In this document: in pieces, positions 5,135-10,719 of the stretch
Position numbering within the stretch: position 1 is the stretch's first letter
Layout: every line of letters starts with the position of its first letter
DNA from: Anaerolineae bacterium
Lineage (GTDB): Bacteria; Chloroflexota; Anaerolineae; B4-G1; SLSP01
Direction: 5' to 3'
NCBI GenBank assembly: GCA_021159805.1
Contig: JAGHDT010000179.1
Span: forward strand, 1 to 10,719
Length of the DNA stretch: 10,719 nt
Made by a program: the position numbers and the translations under genes
The notes under the pieces: generated by a model
Seen by the model: the letters and a program-made list of their open reading frames with translations, nothing else
Told to the model about the DNA's origin: nothing
Databases searched by the model: none

Positions 5135-7558
5135 GTGCACACGTCCCAGTTCCTGCAGCGCCAGACAGGCTGGCAGTTCGATCTGCGATCTGCCATTATC
5201 GGCGCGCTGGTAGCCTGGATTCTAGCCGGCATCGTCTACAGCCAACGGGCAGCCATCCAGCAGCTGGCACGGAACGTCTGGGCACCGATTGCGGCTTGGC
5301 GGCATCGCGTTCAGGCTAGCCAGGAAGAGAAATATGTCAGCGCCCTGAAGAAAGCCTTGACGCCCTTGCTGCTCTTCGCCCCTACGGATCCCAGTCTGAT
5401 ATTCCAGCCTCCATCATACCGTGCACTGGCTCCGCTCCCCACGTCGATAGCCGAAGTTACCCAGTCTCCAAAGACGGTTGTTGTTCCGCACTCGGCACTC
5501 CTGCACGGACACCGCAAACTCATCATCACGGGGACACAGGGGATCGGGCGCACAACCGGCCTGATCATGAGTGCCTGGCAGGTCACGCAGACCCGCGAAG
5601 GCAACGGTCAGCGGCCCTATGCCAGAATCCCAGTGTGGATCAATCTGTCAGATGTGGCCAAGATCGACCAGGATCCGAAGGCAACCGCGCTTGATCATCT
5701 GGTAGGGATGGCCACGCTCTTCTTGCCCGGCGTTGTGGACACATGGTTACTTCGCCATCTCAAGGGAGAGCCCACGCTGCTTCTGCTCGACAATTGGGAG
5801 AGTCTCGATGTCGATCAACGCGATCAGGTAGCCAGGTGGATTTCCGAGGCGGACGCACTCCTGCCGGACGCCGTCTGGGTCGTTGCCAGCTCCGCCTGCG
5901 GCTACGGTGCGCTGGTTGAAAGGGGGTTTGTAGCCGCGGAGCTGCTCCCCACGACAGACAAAGCCTTCCTGCCCAATCTGTATCGCGCCTGGAGCGAACT
6001 GCAGGGCATGCCCATTGCCGACGGTCCGGGCGAGGAGATCTTGGAGTCGCTGGCCCAGGCGCTCGATGAGGGCGCACCCCTGTGGGAAATCCACATACGC
6101 ATCGTGCTTCACCTTACCACAGGCGCCCATCCCACACGCCCGGCGGAAGACCTCGCACAGTTGCTGGATGCGAAACTGGCGACAGTAGATCTGGGTAGGG
6201 GCTCTGAAACCATTGTCGATGAGGCCGCGCGAGTCGCGACCGGTTGCCTGGTCGCATTGTCGGCCTCACAACGCCTTGAGGGTCGCACACTGTCCAATAA
6301 GGACATTCGCGAGACAATCAGGGCCGGCCTTCCCCCGAAAAAGGGACGATCCCGCCGGCTTGAGGGTGCCGCTCGCAGACTACTGACCGAATCGGGCATT
6401 CTCTGCCAGGATGGGAAGGCTTGGGTGCCCAACCACAGCCTGTGGGCAGACTACCTCGCCGCCGTATACCTCGCTGAAGCGGAGTCCGGCGCGGAGGCCG
6501 TCCAGGCACATATAGACGATCCCGGCTGGTCGATTCTGTCAGAGTTCTATGCTGGGCTCACCGATGCGGGCGACGTTGTCGCAGCGCTGGTGAAGGCGTC
6601 GGAGACTGAAAGGGAAAGAACCGCCCTGCTCCGAGCAGCACGGTGGGCCAGTGTGGCAGACCCGGAACAAGCGTGGCACAAGACGCTCATAAAGGCGCTG
6701 GCGCAGACCTTCATGCAGCTGAACCTGGACACTGACACCCGGCTCAACATCGGGCGCTCACTGACGATTGTAGCTGGGTCGGGTGCGCGCGCCTTCTTCC
6801 TCAAGATGCTGCAGCAGAGGCCCATCGAGATCCGCTGCGCGGCACTCCGCGGGCTGGGGTGGACGGCCTCACCGCGCGATATTCCGCTTATGGGCGCCGC
6901 CCTTCAGGATTCCGATCCGCAGATTCAGGAAAGTGCCGTTCGCGCACTAGCCGACCTGGGCACGCCGGGCTCCATAACCTTCTTAAGTGACAATCTTCCC
7001 CAAGTCAACGAGATGCTGATGCTGGTGATTGCTGAAATCCTAGCCGGGCTCCCGGGGGGTTGGCAGGCGCTGGAGGAGCATGCCTTACACTCGGATCTGA
7101 TGGTTCGCCGTGCGGCGGCCCTCGGCCTGGGCCAGATCAACGAAGAGTGGGCAGAAGAACGACTCCTTGAAATCGCGCGCGAGGACCTGGAGTGGCTGGT
7201 GCGCTCGGCAGCCGAGACCGCCATTCAGGCGCGGGAGGAACAGGCAGAACACAAGACCCAGGTGAGCCCGCCGCCAAAGGTCGATCAGATGGATTGGCTG
7301 ATCGCATGGGCAGCACGCCAAGGGCAAGGACTGGGCGTGGGCCATGCGGCAGTCGAAACACTTCTCCAGGCGGCTCGCCAGGGAAACGTTGACGCCAGGA
7401 TCCTAAGCGCGCTGACACTGGCACACATCGGGCGGAAGTCCGATTTGCTCGCCGTTGAGGCACTGGTCAGAGACCCTAATCCCGCCGTGCAACAGGCAGC
7501 CGTCTGGGCTGCAGAGCGAATTAACCGGAGATACCGGTTCGATCAGCCCACCACCTAG
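5135..7558 (+). CDS. membrane-anchored NACHT-like NTPase with C-terminal HEAT-like repeats
   Basis: An 807-residue protein starting at GTG 5135; an in-frame TAG at 5129-5131 closes the frame just upstream and no other early start exists. One hydrophobic segment (~18-36) suggests an N-terminal membrane anchor with the rest cytosolic. Residues ~115-250 resemble a NACHT/STAND P-loop NTPase: a Walker A-like GTQGIGRTT (133-141) in which the usual lysine is arginine (R139), the strand IPVWINLSDV, and a Walker B-like TLLLLDNWE (214-222) with D219. The sensor-like ASSACGYG lacks the usual arginine, so nucleotide hydrolysis may be weak or lost. After a helical middle region, ~556-805 consists of HEAT-like alpha-hairpin repeats (for example SDPQIQESAVRALADLG and SDLMVRRAAALGLGQI), typical protein-interaction surfaces. 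It is co-oriented and 9 nt downstream of the response regulator. The Shine-Dalgarno is poor (AGGAG 15 nt upstream), implying coupling. No enzymatic effector domain is visible; the function is unknown. Confidence 0.85.
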   Translation: MHTSQFLQRQTGWQFDLRSAIIGALVAWILAGIVYSQRAAIQQLARNVWAPIAAWRHRVQASQEEKYVSALKKALTPLLLFAPTDPSLIFQPPSYRALAPLPTSIAEVTQSPKTVVVPHSALLHGHRKLIITGTQGIGRTTGLIMSAWQVTQTREGNGQRPYARIPVWINLSDVAKIDQDPKATALDHLVGMATLFLPGVVDTWLLRHLKGEPTLLLLDNWESLDVDQRDQVARWISEADALLPDAVWVVASSACGYGALVERGFVAAELLPTTDKAFLPNLYRAWSELQGMPIADGPGEEILESLAQALDEGAPLWEIHIRIVLHLTTGAHPTRPAEDLAQLLDAKLATVDLGRGSETIVDEAARVATGCLVALSASQRLEGRTLSNKDIRETIRAGLPPKKGRSRRLEGAARRLLTESGILCQDGKAWVPNHSLWADYLAAVYLAEAESGAEAVQAHIDDPGWSILSEFYAGLTDAGDVVAALVKASETERERTALLRAARWASVADPEQAWHKTLIKALAQTFMQLNLDTDTRLNIGRSLTIVAGSGARAFFLKMLQQRPIEIRCAALRGLGWTASPRDIPLMGAALQDSDPQIQESAVRALADLGTPGSITFLSDNLPQVNEMLMLVIAEILAGLPGGWQALEEHALHSDLMVRRAAALGLGQINEEWAEERLLEIAREDLEWLVRSAAETAIQAREEQAEHKTQVSPPPKVDQMDWLIAWAARQGQGLGVGHAAVETLLQAARQGNVDARILSALTLAHIGRKSDLLAVEALVRDPNPAVQQAAVWAAERINRRYRFDQPTT

Positions 7559-7580
7559 CCGCCAGCTTCGCAGAAAACAG

Positions 7581-7609
7581 ACAGCGCGATGATTTGCTCA
7601 TCGCGCTGT
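7581..7609. terminator. bidirectional hairpin between convergent genes
   Basis: ACAGCGCGATGA (7581-7592) and TCATCGCGCTGT (7598-7609) form a perfect 12-bp stem around the loop TTTGC. It lies in the 75-nt gap between the ends of two convergent genes, so it can serve both. T-tracts are poor: the plus side has only TT, while the minus side reads a TTTT run shortly after the stem (complement of 7574-7577). Confidence 0.75.
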
Positions 7610-7633
7610 TGCCTATCAAAGTCGCGTGCCGCC

Positions 7634-8434
7634 CTACGCAGCCATCCCGGGCTCCCAGACCACCGAATACCCATCGCCCAGCAGCAGCTCCCGTGCCAGT
7701 GCCAGATAGCCCAGCGCACCTTGTGACCGAGGCGCATAGAGAACACCGGGCTCTCCATAACTGGGTGCCTCACTCAGCCGCACACTGCGAGGTATCACGG
7801 TCGAGAAGACCCGCTTGGGGAAATACCGGCGCACCTCATCTACAACTTGGTTCGACAGCGTCGTGCGGCGATCGAACATGGTCATCACCACACCCCGCAG
7901 GGACAGGCCCCGGTTCAGGCCACGCTGCACGAGCGAGATCGTGCGCGTGAGCTGAGTCAACCCTTCAAGTGCCAGGTACTCACATTGCACCGGAACCACG
8001 ACGCCATGACACGCCACCAAGGCATTGACCGTCAGCACCCCCAAACTGGGCGGGGAATCGATCAATATGTAATCATAGCCATCAATCAGCGAGAGCACAC
8101 TGTCAAGATGGGCAGCTCTCTGCCGTGCAGGCTCAGCATTCAGCACAACCGTGACCCCGGCCAACCCAGCCACGCTGGGCAGTATGTCCAGTCCTGGCCA
8201 TCGCGTCGTGCACACAGCCTCAAGCGGAGAGGCCTGCCCCAGGAGAACGTCATAGATGGAACGATCCAGAGACCGCGAATCCAAACCGAGACTGGTGGTC
8301 GCATTGCATTGTGGATCTATATCCACGACCAGGGTCCGGTGACCCCAATCAGCCATTACGCTAGCCAGGTTGACAACCGTCGTTGTCTTACCAACCCCAC
8401 CTTTCTGATTCGTGAACGCGTAACGAAGCGTCAT
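7634..8434 (-). CDS. parA: ParA/Soj chromosome-partition ATPase
   Basis: A 266-residue cytosolic P-loop ATPase of the ParA/MinD family, which binds DNA non-specifically as an ATP dimer and normally works with ParB to segregate origins. Visible motifs are the deviant Walker A KGGVGKTT (11-18) with the signature lysine K11 and catalytic K16, DIDPQ (38-42), and Walker B YILIDSPPSLG with D126. Length fits chromosomal Soj-type ParA without an N-terminal DNA-binding domain. The start is ATG at 8434-8432: the conserved protein begins exactly there, and GAGGA overlapping the upstream TGA stop is its Shine-Dalgarno. The frame stays open a further 70 codons upstream, but that part lies inside the kinase gene and does not resemble ParA. 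It is the last gene of its operon, ending at the hairpin, with no parB after it. Confidence 0.95.
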   Translation of the reverse strand: MTLRYAFTNQKGGVGKTTTVVNLASVMADWGHRTLVVDIDPQCNATTSLGLDSRSLDRSIYDVLLGQASPLEAVCTTRWPGLDILPSVAGLAGVTVVLNAEPARQRAAHLDSVLSLIDGYDYILIDSPPSLGVLTVNALVACHGVVVPVQCEYLALEGLTQLTRTISLVQRGLNRGLSLRGVVMTMFDRRTTLSNQVVDEVRRYFPKRVFSTVIPRSVRLSEAPSYGEPGVLYAPRSQGALGYLALARELLLGDGYSVVWEPGMAA

Positions 8435-8441
8435 CTGGTCC

Positions 8442-9293
8442 TCAGTAATCGCAGCCCACGAGACCCCTGCAACCCTCAATGTCCTCAGCGGTGGGCACAC
8501 CGTTGAGACCGACCCGGGTGACCGATCCGGACGCCACACACGCCGCAAAACGAGCGGCTTCCACTGGAGACACGTCACGCGCCAGAGCATCAAAGAACAC
8601 GGCAGCGAAGATGTCCCCAGCTCCTGTGGGATCGACTTCATCAACCGTCAAAGCCGGAAATGGTACAGGCTCACCCTTGATGAAGAGTACCCCACCCGTT
8701 CGTCCTGTCGTCACCGCCAGCAGCGGTGCCATCGCCGCGTAGCTACGCGCGATGTCCCAATCCCCCAGGACATCATGGATGCTGAAGACGACGGCTGATG
8801 CATGGCCAAGCAAGCTGTCCGCCCCACGCCACTGCTGGTGCAGAACTTCACCGCCATCATTCGTCGATCGCATCCACCCTTGCGGCGTGACCCCCACAAA
8901 AGTCGACTCAGGAAAGGATGTCACAAGAGCAGGAGCACACTCCCCCATAATAGGGCCCACGTGCACAATCGCAGGCGATGACCACGCCTCGGGAATTGAA
9001 TGCAGTGTCAACTGCTCTGCAACACCATAGACAACCTGGCGGCGACTTCCGTTGACATACTGATTCCTGAAGGTCGTGGTATGTTCTGCCATACTGCACG
9101 AAACCGTTACCAGTCCGTGAAATGCCGATAGATCAAAACCACGACTGGCGCTAGTCACGATGCCCACCGACCGCCGCAGCGCAGCTACGGTGAGGGCTGC
9201 ATACGATACTGTGCCCCCAACAACGTGAGAAGCGTCGGGCAAGATGTCACGTGTGACGTGACCTATGGCAAGGTAGTCGACAGAATCAAGCAC
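8442..9293 (-). CDS. PfkB/ribokinase-family sugar kinase
   Basis: A 283-residue cytosolic kinase that should transfer phosphate from ATP to the hydroxyl of a sugar, sugar-like or nucleoside substrate. The C-terminal PfkB signature DPTGAGDIFAAVFF (221-234) contains the anion-hole glycines and catalytic base D227. Near the N-terminus, GHVTRDIL followed by GGTVSYAA (26-33) matches the substrate-binding and GG region of the family, and AVTTGRTGG (193-201) fits the ATP-site strand. The substrate cannot be told from sequence; the protein is somewhat short for a classical ribokinase. The start is GTG at 9293, three nt after the jag stop, with only a weak Shine-Dalgarno, implying translational coupling; the stop is 7 nt before the parA start. 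Its position between jag and parA is unexpected for the conserved origin-region cluster. Confidence 0.9.
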   Translation of the reverse strand: MLDSVDYLAIGHVTRDILPDASHVVGGTVSYAALTVAALRRSVGIVTSASRGFDLSAFHGLVTVSCSMAEHTTTFRNQYVNGSRRQVVYGVAEQLTLHSIPEAWSSPAIVHVGPIMGECAPALVTSFPESTFVGVTPQGWMRSTNDGGEVLHQQWRGADSLLGHASAVVFSIHDVLGDWDIARSYAAMAPLLAVTTGRTGGVLFIKGEPVPFPALTVDEVDPTGAGDIFAAVFFDALARDVSPVEAARFAACVASGSVTRVGLNGVPTAEDIEGCRGLVGCDY

Positions 9294-9296
9294 CTG

Positions 9297-10202
9297 CTAC
9301 GACCTGTTTCGCCGAGATGACCCCTTCGGAACAATCGTTATGGCCCTGTCACGTCCCCTGCCGGTGCTCTCCGTCGAGACCCGGTCATCCTCTTTCAACA
9401 CGATGTGGACGATGCGTCGCTCATGGGCCGGCATCGCGCGCAGCCGAATAGCCTGACCTTGCTCCACAGCCTGGTCAGCCTTCTTCTGTGCCAAAGACTC
9501 CAGGCTCCGGCGACGGCGGCGGCGATAGCCATCCGCATCGACAACAACGTTGTAGTTGCCATCAGCCTTCTGGTAGATCAACGCACGGAAAAGGTACTGA
9601 AGCGAATGCAGACTGCGTGCCCGGGGGCCAACCAGAGAGTCCGCATCGCGCCCGGTCACAGAAACCCACAGCGTGGGGCGGTCTTCGTCAATCCATTCAG
9701 TCGACACTGCCAGGCTCAGCCCGGGCAGGAGGTGCGCCATGATGTCACGGGCCACGGCCTCTATCGCAGCACGATCGAAGCGCCCCTCATCTCCGCCCAC
9801 CCGCTTCTCTGCGGATCGGGCTACGACAGGCTCGGGGACAGAGGGTCCTGCAGGCACCGTCGCAGGCCCATCCGAGGTGGCAGGGGGCACAGACGCTCTT
9901 GGAGCCGGCGTTCTATCAGCCGTCATCTCCATTGTTTCGATCGTGCTGGGGGTTGAAGTCTCGACGCCCTGCTCAACCGCTTCGACTGGCGGCACGGGAG
10001 CCCGCACCGCGGCCTCGCGCTGAGGGCGCTTGGTCAATCGAACACGGGCTTCGCGGGCCCCAATGCTAAGGAAGCCCCGATTACCCTCATCCAGAATCTC
10101 GATGTCTACTTCATCGCGCGTAGCAGTCAGCCGAGTCAGACCCAGAATGGTCGCCTCCTCCACTGAAAGCGCTGCTACTACGATAGAATCATCCGATGCC
10201 AT
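9297..10202 (-). CDS. jag: Jag/KhpB RNA-binding protein (Jag_N, KH, R3H domains)
   Basis: A 301-residue cytosolic protein of the Jag/KhpB/EloR family, which binds RNA and, in bacteria where it was studied, influences cell elongation and division. The Jag_N domain (~5-57) ends with the characteristic GFLSIGAREARV (43-54). A long Pro/Ala/Thr/Ser-rich linker (~60-140) is probably disordered. The KH domain (~145-223) includes GRDADSLVGPRARSLHSLQYLF; the usual GxxG loop reads GPRA (192-195). A basic stretch of arginines (227-232) precedes the R3H domain (~250-293), with the RxxxH motif RRIVH (262-266). The start ATG 10202 is preceded by AGGAGG with 8 nt spacing and by an in-frame TAG; another ATG directly abutting the Shine-Dalgarno opens only a two-codon frame. 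It follows yidC, the normal order for this family. Confidence 0.95.
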   Translation of the reverse strand: MASDDSIVVAALSVEEATILGLTRLTATRDEVDIEILDEGNRGFLSIGAREARVRLTKRPQREAAVRAPVPPVEAVEQGVETSTPSTIETMEMTADRTPAPRASVPPATSDGPATVPAGPSVPEPVVARSAEKRVGGDEGRFDRAAIEAVARDIMAHLLPGLSLAVSTEWIDEDRPTLWVSVTGRDADSLVGPRARSLHSLQYLFRALIYQKADGNYNVVVDADGYRRRRRRSLESLAQKKADQAVEQGQAIRLRAMPAHERRIVHIVLKEDDRVSTESTGRGRDRAITIVPKGSSRRNRS

Positions 10203-10361
10203 CAGTTCATCCTCCTAATAGAGGTCTGGCGGATATCACCCACCAAACCCAACAACCATCGAGGAATCATCCTCTCACTGCGACGCCAGGATCTCCCTCT
10301 GCCCTGACCACATCAACGATGCAGCCGAGCTGGCGACACCATGGAGCAACAACAGAGCCGG
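10203..10361 (-). other. yidC-jag intergenic region
   Basis: 159 nt between the yidC stop and the jag start. Apart from the AGGAGG Shine-Dalgarno of jag (complement of 10211-10216) and a short inverted repeat GAGGA/TCCTC (10261-10274), nothing specific is visible. No good -35/-10 pair and no T-tailed hairpin were found on the minus strand, so read-through from yidC is likely but an unrecognised promoter cannot be excluded. Confidence 0.5.
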
Positions 10362-10719
10362 TCAGCTTCCAGATGCTTTGGCGCGCGTGGCTTTCCGGTC
10401 GGGTTTCCGCGCCTTGTCGTTGCCAGGGGCAGCAGATGCGCTCCCAGTGGCATATTCGCGTCTGAAGAGAGCATACTGCAACAGGCCAACAAGGTTCGAG
10501 ATCAGGAAATACACTGCAAGACCAGAGGCGTAGGTAGCCGCGAAGAAGCCGGTCATCAGAGGCATCATGATCTGCATCTGCTTGTTCATCGCCCCGGTCT
10601 GAGAGTCAGCATCCGCGACCGGCGGCGTCAGCAGCTTCTGGTAATACCAGGCCGAGATCACCACAAGCACCGGCAACACGTAGTAGGGATCCGGCAGTGC
10701 GAGATCGAGCCACAGAAAC
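10362..10719 (-). CDS. yidC: YidC/Oxa1 membrane protein insertase, C-terminal part
   Basis: About 119 C-terminal residues are visible; the 5' end lies beyond the window. YidC inserts and folds membrane proteins, alone or with SecYEG. The visible part begins FLWLDLALPDPYYVLPVLVV, the strongly conserved YidC/Oxa1 stretch, followed by WYYQKLLTPP, MNKQMQIMMPLMTGFFA and the last membrane segment SGLAVYFLISNLVGLLQYA. It ends with a basic, probably disordered tail rich in Lys, Arg and Ala that is suited to ribosome contact. The frame is open to the window edge, so a start inside the visible region is not expected. It heads the minus-strand cluster yidC-jag-pfkB-parA. Confidence 0.95.
   Translation of the reverse strand, partial: FLWLDLALPDPYYVLPVLVVISAWYYQKLLTPPVADADSQTGAMNKQMQIMMPLMTGFFAATYASGLAVYFLISNLVGLLQYALFRREYATGSASAAPGNDKARKPDRKATRAKASGS

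Noticed and set aside
8435..8644. 70-codon N-terminal extension of parA
   Set aside because: It lies inside the pfkB coding region in another frame, has no ParA-like sequence, and a good Shine-Dalgarno and start sit exactly where ParA homology begins.
9246..9262. Inverted repeat GTCACG-n5-CGTGAC with a CACGTG core, resembling a parS site near parA
   Set aside because: Outside the CACGTG core it matches the parS consensus poorly (about 10 of 16 by eye), and it lies within conserved kinase codons (GHVTRD), which explains the sequence.
9405..9956. Plus-strand frame of 183 codons opposite jag
   Set aside because: It is fully covered by the convincing Jag protein on the other strand and shows no domain or start signal.
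1..10719. Mobile element, defence island, CRISPR or tRNA/rRNA content
   Set aside because: No transposase, integrase, regularly spaced repeats, terminal inverted repeats or clover-leaf sequence was seen on either strand; the genes read as chromosomal.

Overview
The window looks like a chromosomal segment of a GC-rich bacterium, most plausibly a member of Chloroflexota. This rests on protein style only: a FtsW/RodA-penicillin-binding-protein fusion, small cysteine-rich proteins next to mtnP, and a yidC-jag-pfkB-parA cluster. It is inference, because no rRNA or marker gene is present. I see no tRNA, insertion sequence, prophage gene or CRISPR array.

Plus strand, 1-4296: the 3' end of an unrecognised gene, a small nine-cysteine protein, and S-methyl-5'-thioadenosine phosphorylase (mtnP), the last two translationally coupled by an ATGA overlap. 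A gap of about 100 nt with competing hairpins leads to a very large fusion protein. Its N-terminal half is a polytopic SEDS peptidoglycan glycosyltransferase (FtsW/RodA) and its C-terminal half a class-B penicillin-binding protein. The SEDS half keeps its signature residues. All three transpeptidase motifs (SxxK, SxN, KTG) are degenerate, so the PBP half appears to be a pseudoenzyme. This is the strongest unusual observation.

Plus strand, 4297-7558: an AT-richer intergenic region holds a sigma70-like promoter whose perfect TTGACA -35 box lies inside a 17-bp perfect palindrome (likely operator). A possible 10-codon leader peptide follows, its stop overlapping the next Shine-Dalgarno. Then come an OmpR/PhoB-family response regulator and, 9 nt later, an 807-residue membrane-anchored protein with a NACHT-like NTPase core and C-terminal HEAT-like repeats. 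No histidine kinase is nearby. The pair resembles a signalling module of unknown output.

A perfect 12-bp hairpin at 7581-7609 separates the convergent transcription units.

Minus strand, 10719-7634 (transcribed right to left): the C-terminal part of yidC (membrane insertase), jag/khpB (RNA-binding KH-R3H protein), a PfkB-family sugar kinase, and parA/soj (chromosome-partition ATPase). From jag to parA the genes are 3-7 nt apart and probably form one operon. The order resembles the conserved yidC-jag-...-parA-parB region near many bacterial origins, but a sugar kinase sits between jag and parA and no parB follows parA.
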